From Candidatus Eiseniibacteriota bacterium (GTDB lineage: Bacteria; Eisenbacteria; RBG-16-71-46; CAIMUX01): a stretch of DNA of 64,000 nucleotides. A program made the translations under genes and the position numbers. Under the pieces are notes generated by a model, which made no database searches, was not told the origin of the DNA, and saw only the letters and a program-made list of their open reading frames with translations. Positions 17,976-26,944 of the stretch are shown here, one piece after another (position 1 is the stretch's first letter; each line of letters opens with the position of its first letter). Where the stretch lies: NCBI GenBank assembly GCA_029569475.1, contig JAKQSZ010000031.1, forward strand, positions 10,393 through 74,392. The letters run 5' to 3'.

Positions 17976-19120
17976 CGCCGTCGGCCGGGCCCCGCAGCCG
18001 GGCGCGGCGCCGGCCCCAGCCGCCGCGATGCCTCCGCCAGCGCGATCTGCCGCAGCCAGTGATCGACCAGGACCAGCGCGCACATGGCCTCGACCAGCGG
18101 CACCGCCCGCGGGAGGACGCACGGATCGTGGCGCCCCTGGGCCTTGAGTTCCACCGGCCGGAACCCGCGGTCGAGGGTCCGCTGCGCCCGGGCGATCGTG
18201 GCCGTCGGCTTGAATGCGACGCGCAGAACGATCGCCTCGCCGTTGCTGATGCCCCCCTGCACGCCGCCGGAGTGATTGGTCGACGTGCCTACCGGTGGAC
18301 GGCCCCGCCCCCGGCGCCGTCGCACGAAGGGATCGTTGTGCTCGGAGCCGCGGAGATTCGTCCCTCCGAAGCCGGACCCGATCTCGAACCCCTTGCACGC
18401 GGGCAGGCTGAGCAGCGCCTTGCCGAGATCCGCCTCCAGGCGATCGAAGACGGGCCCTCCCAGCCCCGGCGGGGCTCCGCGAATCACGGCCTCGATCACG
18501 CCCCCTACCGAATCCCCGGCGCGTCGCGCCGCATCGACCGCCTCCTCCATGCGGGCAGCGGCCTCCAGGTCCGGGCAGCGGATCACGGTCCGGTCCACGG
18601 TCGCGCGGTCAGGGACCTCCCGGACTGTTGTCTCGATGCCTGCCACCCGCAGCACATACGCGACGATGTCGGTCCCTTCGGCCAGACGCAGAATCTTCTC
18701 GGCGATGGCGCCCGCCGCGACCCGCGCGGCGGTTTCCCGCGCGCTGGCGCGTCCGCCCCCACGCCAGTCGCGGATCCCGAACTTGGCCTCGTAGGTGAAG
18801 TCGGCGTGCGAGGGCCGGTAGACGTCTTTCAACCTGTCATAGGCCGCGGGCCGCGCATCCACGTTGTCGATCGCCAGCGCGATCGGCGTTCCCAGAGTCC
18901 GGCCTTCGAAGACGCCGGATAGAAAGCGAACGCGGTCGGGTTCCCGCCGCGGCGTGGTCAAGCGGCTCTGACCCGGCCGGCGACGGTCGAGCTGAGGCTG
19001 GATGTCCGCCTCCGCCAGTTCCAGCTGCGGCGGACAGCCGTCGACGACCGCCCCGACCGAGCCGCCGTGCGACTCCCCCCAGGTGGTCACCCGGAAGAGG
19101 GATCCGAAGGTGTTCTCCAT
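17972..19120 (-). CDS. aroC: chorismate synthase
   Basis: 382 aa from the ATG at 19120, whose product begins [19 protein letters not shown], the standard AroC start; the frame is open further but adds unrelated residues. The enzyme converts 5-enolpyruvylshikimate-3-phosphate to chorismate with reduced FMN, the last common step to aromatic amino acids. Signature motifs are [20 protein letters not shown], the RPSHAD and [17 protein letters not shown] stretch and the [16 protein letters not shown] region. The length is normal. The C-terminal tail is Pro/Arg-rich. It starts 31 bp from a divergent histidine-kinase gene, so its promoter must overlap that gene's 5' end. The next gene downstream begins inside its stop codon. 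Confidence 0.96.
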   Translation of the reverse strand: MENTFGSLFRVTTWGESHGGSVGAVVDGCPPQLELAEADIQPQLDRRRPGQSRLTTPRREPDRVRFLSGVFEGRTLGTPIALAIDNVDARPAAYDRLKDVYRPSHADFTYEAKFGIRDWRGGGRASARETAARVAAGAIAEKILRLAEGTDIVAYVLRVAGIETTVREVPDRATVDRTVIRCPDLEAAARMEEAVDAARRAGDSVGGVIEAVIRGAPPGLGGPVFDRLEADLGKALLSLPACKGFEIGSGFGGTNLRGSEHNDPFVRRRRGRGRPPVGTSTNHSGGVQGGISNGEAIVLRVAFKPTATIARAQRTLDRGFRPVELKAQGRHDPCVLPRAVPLVEAMCALVLVDHWLRQIALAEASRRLGPAPRPAAGPGRRR

Positions 19121-19151
19121 GTCGGGCGACGGTATCACCCCACCCGGCCGC

Positions 19152-21170
19152 ATGCTACCCTCACCCATCGTGGCGAAGGCGAGCTACAAGACCCTCTACG
19201 AAAGGGCCAGGTTCCTCAACGTGTTCGGGCAGGATCTCGAGCGGATCTCCCACCAGCTCGATCCCCGGCGCGTGATCCGCTTCGCCTTGCGGCGCATCGG
19301 GGAGTCGCTGCAAGCCGATCTGGCCGTCCAGGTCGACCTGGACCGCTCCGACTCGAGCCTCCTGCGACCCTACACGCTGCCTCTGACGCCAAAAGGGCAC
19401 GGGATACTGGAACGGCAGCCGCGCTCGACCCCGGCTGAGCCGCCGGTTCCCGGATTCCGCGAAGCCTGCCGCGCCTTCGTGCAGCGCTCGATCGGGCCGG
19501 CGGATCATCACATGATTCTCCTGCGGGTGGTCTCGGAGGATCGTCCGGTGTCGGTGCTCGGTTTCCTCCGCCCCGGCCGCCGGTTTTCCCGGGAGGAGGT
19601 CCGTCATGGCCAGGACGCCGCCGTGTTGCTGTGCGAGAACCTCGGCCACCGCGAGCGCGAGCGGGCCGAGGCGGTACGGGAGAAGATCTACGCCAAGGTC
19701 CTCTCCGAGACCCGGCCCCAGGACGTTCTCTACCAGATCCTCCATGGCCTGAAGCGGCTGCTGCAATACGACCACGGCGCCGCCGTTCTGCTCCTGGAAC
19801 CGGGAGGCGACTCGCTGCGGGTCGAAGCCGAGATCATCGCCTGGACCAAGGCCAAGTCGGCGCGTATAGGCACCCACGTCCCGGTCACGCCCGAGCTCCG
19901 CGAGTGGCTCGATCAGACGAAACACCCGCAGCTTCTACGTCCGGGTGAGGCCCGATCCCGTGTTCCGGCAAACGGCGAACAGCCGGCCCTGCGGCCGGTG
20001 GATGAATCGCATGCGGATGCGCGAGAGATGACCACGACGTCTGCAACGGCGCCCGGGAAAGTCGGCGGGGAGTCGGAGGCGGTGGAGCCGGCTGCGCGCG
20101 CGACCGGCACGATGCCAAAGGCCGCTCCGGAGGAGGATGCCGTGGCGCCGGCGGCGTTGCGCGCGCCGCTGCATTCGGCGGACCCCAACGTGCCCCGGGC
20201 TCGTTCCGTCCTCGCGGCCGTGCTGCGCCATCGTCAGCATCCCCTCGGCGTCCTCAAGATCTGCAGCACGAGCGTTGACGCTTTCACACCGGCCGACATC
20301 CGCGTCCTCGACCAGTTCCTTCCGCTGGCCTCGATCACCTTGTACAACTCGACGCTGTACAAGGCGCAGCATGATCTCTTGCTGACGGCCGAGCGCAAGA
20401 CGGCGCTGGCCGACCTGGCGCGCGCCATCTCCCACGACCTCAACAACGCCTTTGGCGTCATCCTGCCTCTGCTGCAGACCATGAGGCGGGACTTGGACGC
20501 CGGAGAGGCCGAGCGGGATCAGCTCGCCCGCGACCTGGAGATCCTCGAGCACTATGCCAGCAGCAGCTCCCGCATCTTCCAGGGGTTGATCTCGGTGGCC
20601 CGAGGCGGAGCGGAGCCGGCCCGCTGGGCCGACCTCAACCCGATCCTGGACGCCGTGCTGCGCATGCTGAGCCGCAACCTGGAACGCCTGGCCATCGAGG
20701 TGGCGCGCGACTTCCGCGAGGACCTGCCCCGCGTGTACTTCCGCCGAGGCGAGATGGAGCAGATCTTCCTGAACCTGATCTACAACGCCCGCGATGCCAT
20801 GCCGGAGGGAGGGACCCTTTCCCTGCGTTCGGCGCCGGAGGACGGCGGTGTCCGCATCGAGGTCGAGGACACCGGGACCGGCATTCCCGAGGAGATCCGC
20901 TCCCGCATCTTCGAGCCTTTCTTCACCACCAAGAGGGAGGGTTCGGGGCTCGGCCTGGACATCTGCCGCTCCCTGGTCTGGGACTACGACGGACGCCTGC
21001 GGATCGACTCCGCGCCCGGACAGGGAACCCGGGTCACGGTCTGGCTGCCCCCCCTTTCCGAACGATTGCGCGAAACCGCCGAGGGCGAAGGCCTGCCCGC
21101 CGGCCTGGCCCCGCCTGACCGCGAGCGCGACGGGCCGCAAGCCCCCGTGGAAACGGAGCAACATCCATGA
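19152..21170 (+). CDS. GAF-domain sensor histidine kinase
   Basis: 672 aa from the ATG at 19152; GTG at 19170 is an alternative. No membrane helix is seen, so it is a cytosolic sensor. Two GAF-like regions are probable (about residues 20-190 and 210-410), separated or interrupted by a Thr/Ala/Glu-rich insert near 300-350. The phosphoacceptor is His428 in ISHDLNN. The kinase domain has the N box ([14 protein letters not shown]), the G1 box (DTGTGIP), the F box (FEPFFTT) and the G2 box (GSGLGLDI). The response-regulator gene starts within its stop (ATGA), so the two form a cognate pair. The ligand is unknown. Confidence 0.88.
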   Translation: MLPSPIVAKASYKTLYERARFLNVFGQDLERISHQLDPRRVIRFALRRIGESLQADLAVQVDLDRSDSSLLRPYTLPLTPKGHGILERQPRSTPAEPPVPGFREACRAFVQRSIGPADHHMILLRVVSEDRPVSVLGFLRPGRRFSREEVRHGQDAAVLLCENLGHRERERAEAVREKIYAKVLSETRPQDVLYQILHGLKRLLQYDHGAAVLLLEPGGDSLRVEAEIIAWTKAKSARIGTHVPVTPELREWLDQTKHPQLLRPGEARSRVPANGEQPALRPVDESHADAREMTTTSATAPGKVGGESEAVEPAARATGTMPKAAPEEDAVAPAALRAPLHSADPNVPRARSVLAAVLRHRQHPLGVLKICSTSVDAFTPADIRVLDQFLPLASITLYNSTLYKAQHDLLLTAERKTALADLARAISHDLNNAFGVILPLLQTMRRDLDAGEAERDQLARDLEILEHYASSSSRIFQGLISVARGGAEPARWADLNPILDAVLRMLSRNLERLAIEVARDFREDLPRVYFRRGEMEQIFLNLIYNARDAMPEGGTLSLRSAPEDGGVRIEVEDTGTGIPEEIRSRIFEPFFTTKREGSGLGLDICRSLVWDYDGRLRIDSAPGQGTRVTVWLPPLSERLRETAEGEGLPAGLAPPDRERDGPQAPVETEQHP

Positions 21171-22429
21171 GCCTCGAAGTCGACCCGCCGCGCGAACAGC
21201 GCCCCGCGCTCTTGAACCTGGCGCTGCCCCTGGCCGAACCGGGCACGCGCCGGCGCGTGCTGGTCGTGGACGACGAGCCCGGCATGCGCTATGTGGCGCG
21301 GCGGGTGCTCGAGAAGCGCTTCGACGTCGTCGAGGCCGAGGACGGGCGCCACGCGCTGGAGATCCTGGAACGGGAGCCGCTGCATATCGCCATCGTGGAT
21401 GTCCGTCTGCCGGACGTCTCCGGGCTGGATCTTCTCACCAGCCTGAAGCTCTCCTCCCCGTCCATCGACGTCATCGTCATGACCGGCAGCGCCGCCGACA
21501 TGGACGAAACCCTGGAGGCCGCGATCCGGCGCAAGGCGTTCTTCTTCCTCCGCAAGCCCTTCCCCATGACCGTTCTCGAGACGTTGACGGAGCGGGTGGC
21601 CGAGACGCAGGAGTTGGAAGAGCGGCTGGTGGCCTATGCGCGCACGCTGGAGGGTTACCTGGAGAGCGCCCGCGCCTTCCAGCAACGCCTTCTTCCGCCC
21701 CGCTTCTGGAAAGGCTCGGGGATCCGCATTGCCTCCCATTACTCGCCGAGCGAAAAGCTCTCCGGGGATTCCTTCGACTACTGGAACCTCGCGGGTGGAG
21801 GCACTGCCGTCGCCATCGTCGACGTCATGGGCCATGGCCCTTCCTCGGCCATGATCACCGGCATCGTCAAAAGCCAGCTCCGCAGCCTTACCCCGGAGTT
21901 CGACACGCCGGGCGAGGTGCTCTCCTGCCTCGAAGAGGAACTGGAACGGATCGCGCTGACCTCCTTCCTGACGGCGTTCCTGATATTCGACCGGCCGGAG
22001 GAAGGCAAGCTCACCTACGCCGGCGCCGGCCACCCCCCGGCACTGCTCTGGACGCCGGAAGAACACGACGGCTCGGCCTCCAGCATCCGGCCGCTGCTCT
22101 CCGAGGGGCTGCCCTTGAACACGCGGCTGCAGACCGGCGCCCGGACGACCACTGAGCTCTCACGCCGACCGGGCTCGCGGTTCCTGCTCGTGACCGACGG
22201 CTACACCGAGGCGACCTCTGCCGAGGGCGCCGTCTTCAACGAGACCGATGGGGGGCCGAACACGCCCCTTTGGAACCCGGCGACACCCTTTGGCCAGGCC
22301 GTGGAACGGGCCCTCGGCGCAGAGTCCCCCGAGACCGGGATCGTGACGTTGGAGCGAGCCTGGCGGGAGTTCACGACAGGCACCCAGGGGGAAGACGATC
22401 GCGCCTCGCTGCTTGCCTGGCTGCTCTGA
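21167..22429 (+). CDS. response regulator with SpoIIE/PP2C-type phosphatase output
   Basis: 420 aa. The receiver domain (about 30-150) has the acidic pair DDE at 35-37, the phosphorylation site Asp78 in IVDVRLPD and the conserved lysine in LRKPF. A coiled segment with the Q-x-x-LLP motif (FQQRLLPP) links it to a PP2C-like SpoIIE phosphatase domain: GDSFDYW, VDVMGHGP, AGAGHPPALLW, and the closing DDRASLLAWLL. It thus has the layout of RsbU/RssB-type partner-switch regulators, where phosphorylation turns on dephosphorylation of an anti-sigma-factor antagonist. No anti-sigma or antagonist gene lies in the window. Coupled to the histidine kinase by a 4-nt ATGA overlap. Confidence 0.9.
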   Translation: MSLEVDPPREQRPALLNLALPLAEPGTRRRVLVVDDEPGMRYVARRVLEKRFDVVEAEDGRHALEILEREPLHIAIVDVRLPDVSGLDLLTSLKLSSPSIDVIVMTGSAADMDETLEAAIRRKAFFFLRKPFPMTVLETLTERVAETQELEERLVAYARTLEGYLESARAFQQRLLPPRFWKGSGIRIASHYSPSEKLSGDSFDYWNLAGGGTAVAIVDVMGHGPSSAMITGIVKSQLRSLTPEFDTPGEVLSCLEEELERIALTSFLTAFLIFDRPEEGKLTYAGAGHPPALLWTPEEHDGSASSIRPLLSEGLPLNTRLQTGARTTTELSRRPGSRFLLVTDGYTEATSAEGAVFNETDGGPNTPLWNPATPFGQAVERALGAESPETGIVTLERAWREFTTGTQGEDDRASLLAWLL

Positions 22430-22440
22430 TCGTCCCGAAC

Positions 22441-22543
22441 GCAAGCCCGCCGTCCTCAGGCGGGTGCGGTGAACGTGAGCCCGCCGTCCTCAAACCAGGT
22501 GCGGTGAACCTGAGCCCCGTCGTCGGGCCAGGTGCGAGCTGAC
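22441..22543. repeat. 34-35 bp tandem repeat, three diverged copies
   Basis: Three copies built on GAGCCCGCCGTCCTC followed by GGTGCGGTGAAC run from 22441, 22475 and 22510. The first contains the stem CCCGCC/GGCGGG, which may serve as a terminator for the kinase/regulator operon ending at 22429. The third copy is the most changed. Nothing in the repeat looks coding. Confidence 0.65.
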
Positions 22544-22640
22544 GGGTTCCTCGGGGTTCGGACAGACAAGAAAGCTGCCAAAGAGAGAAGCGGCAAGATC
22601 TTGTCCGGATTCGTTCTTTCCCGAGGCGGTTTCTTCAGTG

Positions 22641-22646
22641 TATAAT
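22641..22646 (+). promoter_or_regulatory. possible -10 box of the subtilase gene
   Basis: A consensus TATAAT, preceded directly by TG, stands 85 nt before the subtilase ATG in a locally AT-richer stretch. No convincing -35 box at 16-18 nt was found. Confidence 0.4.
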
Positions 22647-22730
22647 TGATCCAAAGGCCGCTGTCGCGACAGGTCTCCACCTGTCCGCCCTTCCACGACC
22701 ATCCAGCCATAGTCATCCAAGGAGGCTCTG

Positions 22731-25682
22731 ATGTCCTTCACGCGCCCGGACAACCGCAGGCGCCAGATCTCCGGCCGCGCGCGCTGCACAGCGCTCGTGG
22801 CCGCCGGAACGGCCCTCTTCGGGCTTTTGCTCCTGCCCGCGCTCGCCGCGGCCGGGACCATCCACCCGGCGGTAGCCGACCAGCTCGCCCGGCTCGCGCC
22901 CGGCGAGGAGGCCACGGTCATCGTGATGCTCGAGCAACAGGCCGAGATCCCCGCCCTGAACCAGGCCCTCAAGGTCGAGGGTGTCACGCGGCAGGAACGC
23001 CACCGCCGCGTCGTCGAAGCCTTGCAGGAGACCGCCCGCAGCACGCAGGGTCCGCTCGTGGCGAAGCTCGAGGAAATGGAACGCCAGGGCGCGATCTCGG
23101 GCTACACCCCGTACTGGATCGCGAACCTCGTCGTCGTCCGCGGCACCCGTGAGGCCATCGAGAGCCTCGGCGGACGGGCCGACGTCGGTCTGGTCGAGTC
23201 GAACTTCCAGCCGGAGTTGGTCGAGCCCGTGAGCAAGGGCGAGATCGTGAGCGGCGATCACGAGCGCGGCATCGGCGTCGCTCCCGGGATCCGCGCGGTC
23301 CGCGCCCCCGAGGTCTGGCATGAGCTGGGCATCAACGGAGCCGGCGCGCTCGTGGCCAACCAGGACACCGGCGTCGACGGCAACCACCCGGCCCTGCGCA
23401 CGCGCTGGCGCGGCTACAACGGACAGCATCCCTGGCAGGAGTGCTGGCTGGACGTGCTGGGCGGCGGGGACCAGTCCCCGACCGACTACGGTTCGCACGG
23501 CACCCACGTCATGGGCACGATCACCGGACTCGGCGAGGGGACGCAGGACAGCATCGGCGTGGCGTGGGGCGCGCAGTGGATCGCCTGCAACTCCATCAAC
23601 CAGGGAGTCGGCAGCGGCTTCGACAGCGACGTCATCCAGTGCTTCCAGTGGCTGGCTGATCCGGACGGCAATCCGAACACCATCGACGACGTGCCGGATG
23701 TGGTCCAGAACTCCTGGCGCATCAACGAGGGCTTCGGCGGCAACTACACCGACTGCGACACCCGCTGGTGGGCCGTCATCGACAACTGCGAGGCCGCCGG
23801 CGTGGTCGTGGTCTTCTCGGCCGGCAACGAGGGCCCGGGCGCCCAGACCATCGGTTCCCCGCCGGATCGCGCGACCAACGCCTACAACGTCTTCTCGGTC
23901 GGCGCGGTGGACGCCACCAACTACAACTGGCCGTACCCGATCGCCGGCTTCTCCTCCCGCGGCCCCACCGGGTGCAACGTGCCGCCCGAGCTGCGGATCA
24001 AGCCGGAGATCTGCGGCCCCGGCGTGGACGTCTACTCCAGCGTCCCCGGCGGCGGCTACCAGGGCGGCTGGAGCGGCACCTCGATGTCCGGCCCGCACGT
24101 CGCCGGCGTTGTCGGCCTGATGCGCGCCGCCAACCCGGACCTCGACGCCGAGACGATCAAGCAGATCATCTTCGATACCGCGCGGGATGAGGGGTCGTCC
24201 GGCGAGGACAACACCTACGGCTGGGGCTTCATCGACGCCTACGAGGCCGTGCTGCGCGCCATGACCGGCTTCGGCACGATCTCCGGCGAGATCGCCAACC
24301 AGAGCAACGGCGGCACCGGTGTTCCGCTGGCCCGCGTCCGCCTGGTCGAGATCAACCGGGCCTTCGTGGCCGACAACGGCGGAGCCTACTCCGGCCTGGC
24401 CCCCCAGGGCACCTACTCGGTCGAGGTCACGCACCCGTCGTTCGAGACGGTGGTGGTTCCGGACGTCGTCATCGTCGAGGACCAGGTCACCGACCTGGAC
24501 GTCGCCCTCACCGACATCGGCGCGCCCGAGATCAGCGAGGTGCAGTACCCGCACTCCGTGCAGAATCCGGATAACCCGCTCATCATCGAAGCCACCATCA
24601 CCGACTTCAGCGCTCTCGCCACCACGGAGTGCCTGTGGCGGGTGGACGGAGGGGAGTTCAACTCCGCTCCGCTGACCCTGGTCGAAGGCAACCGGTACCA
24701 GGCTTCGCTCCCCGGCCAGCCGATCGGCGCTTTGGTCGAGTTCTACCTGCACGCGGTCGACGCCGCCGGCAACGCCGCCGTCAGCCCGGTCGATGCTCCC
24801 AACTCGCTCTATGAGATCTACGTCGTCCTCGACTTCTTCTCGGACAACGTGGAGACCGACCGGGGTTGGACGCTATCGCTGCCCAACGACACCGGTGCCG
24901 GCCGCTGGGTGCGGGTCGATCCCTACGGCACCACCTACCAGGGCAACCAGATCGAACCGGCCGATGACCACACCCCGAGCCCCGGCACGCTCTGCTTTGT
25001 AACCGGCCAGGGCACCGAGGGTGGATCCGCGGGCCTGTCGGACGTCGATGGCGGCTGCGTCCACCTGACCTCTCCGGCCATGGACCTGTCCCAGGCGGCG
25101 GAGGCCATCGTCTCCTACTGGCGCTGGTTCGCGGTGGCGGGCCCGAGCGATGCGAACTTCAACGCCCAGGTCACCAGCAACGGCGGGCTCACCTGGGTCC
25201 CGTTGGAGTCGCTGACCACCTCGGCCAACACCTGGACGCAGCGGACCTTCGACCTCCGCGACATCGTACGGTTCACCAACCAGGTCCGCTTCCGGTTCGT
25301 CGCCTGCGACACCGGCAGCGAGAGCCTGGTCGAAGCGGCCATCGACGACTTCGCCCTCGAAGGCGTCCCGGGAGTGTCCGGAGCCTCCGATCCGAGGCCG
25401 GCGGCCCGCACCATCCTCTACACCAACCGCCCGAATCCCTTCTCGGCTGAGACCCACATCGGGTTCCGGCTCGCTTCGGCCGGCCCCGCTGAGCTGGCCA
25501 TCTACGATCCGGCCGGACGGCAGGTTCGCTCCCTCATCTCCGGGCCTCTCTCCGCCGGCGAGCACGCGGTGGTCTGGGACGGCAAGGACACGCAAGGGCA
25601 CGCGGTCAACGCCGGCATCTACTTCTATGAGCTGAAGACCGAGGGCTACACCTCGCAGAGGAAGATGCTGCTGGTCAAGTAA
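22731..25682 (+). CDS. secreted subtilisin-like serine peptidase (S8) with FlgD-like C-terminus
   Basis: 983 aa; SD AAGGAGG precedes the ATG. A signal peptide (hydrophobic about 25-42) is followed by a propeptide. The S8 catalytic triad is Asp212 in NQDTGVDGNHP, His256 in GSHGTHV and Ser451 in GTSMSGPHVAG, with the oxyanion asparagine region near SAGNEGPG. The spacing resembles bacillopeptidase F-like enzymes. After the peptidase come a carboxypeptidase-regulatory-like beta domain (about 505-590), a segment on bodily changes such as WRVDGG, a jelly-roll-like domain (about 700-880), and a FlgD-like C-terminal domain with RPNPFSAET and WDGKDTQGHAVNAGIYFYEL. It probably degrades protein outside the cell. 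It ends at a strong hairpin. Confidence 0.92.
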   Translation: MSFTRPDNRRRQISGRARCTALVAAGTALFGLLLLPALAAAGTIHPAVADQLARLAPGEEATVIVMLEQQAEIPALNQALKVEGVTRQERHRRVVEALQETARSTQGPLVAKLEEMERQGAISGYTPYWIANLVVVRGTREAIESLGGRADVGLVESNFQPELVEPVSKGEIVSGDHERGIGVAPGIRAVRAPEVWHELGINGAGALVANQDTGVDGNHPALRTRWRGYNGQHPWQECWLDVLGGGDQSPTDYGSHGTHVMGTITGLGEGTQDSIGVAWGAQWIACNSINQGVGSGFDSDVIQCFQWLADPDGNPNTIDDVPDVVQNSWRINEGFGGNYTDCDTRWWAVIDNCEAAGVVVVFSAGNEGPGAQTIGSPPDRATNAYNVFSVGAVDATNYNWPYPIAGFSSRGPTGCNVPPELRIKPEICGPGVDVYSSVPGGGYQGGWSGTSMSGPHVAGVVGLMRAANPDLDAETIKQIIFDTARDEGSSGEDNTYGWGFIDAYEAVLRAMTGFGTISGEIANQSNGGTGVPLARVRLVEINRAFVADNGGAYSGLAPQGTYSVEVTHPSFETVVVPDVVIVEDQVTDLDVALTDIGAPEISEVQYPHSVQNPDNPLIIEATITDFSALATTECLWRVDGGEFNSAPLTLVEGNRYQASLPGQPIGALVEFYLHAVDAAGNAAVSPVDAPNSLYEIYVVLDFFSDNVETDRGWTLSLPNDTGAGRWVRVDPYGTTYQGNQIEPADDHTPSPGTLCFVTGQGTEGGSAGLSDVDGGCVHLTSPAMDLSQAAEAIVSYWRWFAVAGPSDANFNAQVTSNGGLTWVPLESLTTSANTWTQRTFDLRDIVRFTNQVRFRFVACDTGSESLVEAAIDDFALEGVPGVSGASDPRPAARTILYTNRPNPFSAETHIGFRLASAGPAELAIYDPAGRQVRSLISGPLSAGEHAVVWDGKDTQGHAVNAGIYFYELKTEGYTSQRKMLLVK

Positions 25683-25744
25683 CGACGGGCCGTCCCGTCA
25701 ACACACGCCCGGCTCGTTCCCGACCGGGAGCGGTTCGATCGCAC

Positions 25745-25778
25745 GGAAGAGGCGAGGGCTCACCCCCTCGCCTCTTCC
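25745..25778. terminator. strong bidirectional terminator hairpin
   Basis: A perfect 14-bp stem (GGAAGAGGCGAGGG with CCCTCGCCTCTTCC) around a 6-nt loop lies between the convergent subtilase (ends 25682) and flippase-like gene (ends 25949). No long T-run follows on either strand, but the stem is the strongest in the window. Confidence 0.7.
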
Positions 25779-25948
25779 ATCTGGCGGGCTCCCCGATCGT
25801 GAACGGGCTCTTCCGGATCCGTGTTCCCGGTGAGCGACGATCCGGCGACCGGCCGGGGAATCGGCAACTCGATGGAAGGAGCTATCTGCTCGAGTTTCTG
25901 CTTGGGCCGGCGTGCGCAGGTCGCGGGGGCTGTGCTCCGCGGCGAGGT

Positions 25949-26944
25949 TCAGCGATCCGGGCCCCCTCGCGGGAGGGCGCGGTGGAGGAACGGCAGCCCG
26001 ACCAGCGCCGGCAGCCAGTACCCGAAAAGCGAGTAGAGGATCCCGACCCCCAACGACACATTCGCCGGAGCATAGGGCGCGAACAGCACCATCATGGCCG
26101 AGTCGCGGGTCCCCATGCCGCTCAGGGTGAGCGGAAGGAGCCCGACGAAGATGGCGAGCGGCAACGCTCCGGCGGTGAAGAAGAGCGGCACCGGCGTCCC
26201 GAGCGCGAGGTAGGCCAACGCCACCTGCAGAATGCTGGCGAACCAGTTGAGCACGGTAAAGAGGATCACCCAGCCGAGCAGGGATGGTGACCGGCTGATC
26301 AGGCGCAGCGAACGCAGCATCGGCTCGGCCTTGCCGCGCAGCTTCCCCGGCAGCGGCAGGCGGAAGCGCAGCATGATCACGAGCGCCAGCACTCCGGCCG
26401 CCAACCCGGCCCCGGCCAGCAAGGCAAGACCGTACCGCTGAAAGGCGAGGCACCCCACCAGGGCGAGGGCGAGCAGACAGAGCACGTCCATGGTTCGTTC
26501 CGCCAGCACGCTTCCCACCACCAGCGCCGGAGGGATCCGGTCCTTGAGGTAGTAGGCCTTCATCAGGTCGCCCGACTTCGACGGCGTGATCGTTCCCATC
26601 GGCCAGGCGGCCATGATCATGTTGAAGCACTCGCGGAGGGAAACGGAGTAGCCGAGCGATGCCAGCATGCGCCGCCAGCGAAACGCCGCGAGCAACGGAA
26701 AGGTCACCGTGCAGAGCGCGGCCAGGCCGAGCAGAACCGGATCGGCCCCGCGCAGGGTCGCCCAGACGCTGGAGTAGTCGATCTCGCGCGAGAGCAGGTA
26801 GAAGACGCCGGCTGTAACCACCGCAAACACGCCCAGGCGCACCCAGCCTTTGCGGTCGTTGCGCAGCTTGGCCCACCGCGAGTCGATCGCGGCGGAGGGA
26901 GCGGTCGCCTCGTCTGGGTATTCCGTGTTGTGGCGCGGCTCCAT
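25949..26944 (-). CDS. lysylphosphatidylglycerol synthase transmembrane-type (flippase-like) protein
   Basis: 331 aa with about eight hydrophobic helices. It matches the LPG_synthase_TM/UPF0104 family: the motif region FRWRRML, MGTITPSKSGDLMKAYYLK, the AERTMDVLCLL helix and PLTLSGMGTRDSAM near the C-terminal third. Relatives are the flippase half of MprF and proteins that move glycolipids or polyprenyl-linked sugars. No lysyl-transfer domain is attached, so an MprF role is unlikely. Its start overlaps the stop of the toroid-like gene (TGATG), so both proteins are made together. A shared role in a surface glycan or glycolipid is inference. Confidence 0.82.
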   Translation of the reverse strand: MEPRHNTEYPDEATAPSAAIDSRWAKLRNDRKGWVRLGVFAVVTAGVFYLLSREIDYSSVWATLRGADPVLLGLAALCTVTFPLLAAFRWRRMLASLGYSVSLRECFNMIMAAWPMGTITPSKSGDLMKAYYLKDRIPPALVVGSVLAERTMDVLCLLALALVGCLAFQRYGLALLAGAGLAAGVLALVIMLRFRLPLPGKLRGKAEPMLRSLRLISRSPSLLGWVILFTVLNWFASILQVALAYLALGTPVPLFFTAGALPLAIFVGLLPLTLSGMGTRDSAMMVLFAPYAPANVSLGVGILYSLFGYWLPALVGLPFLHRALPRGGPDR

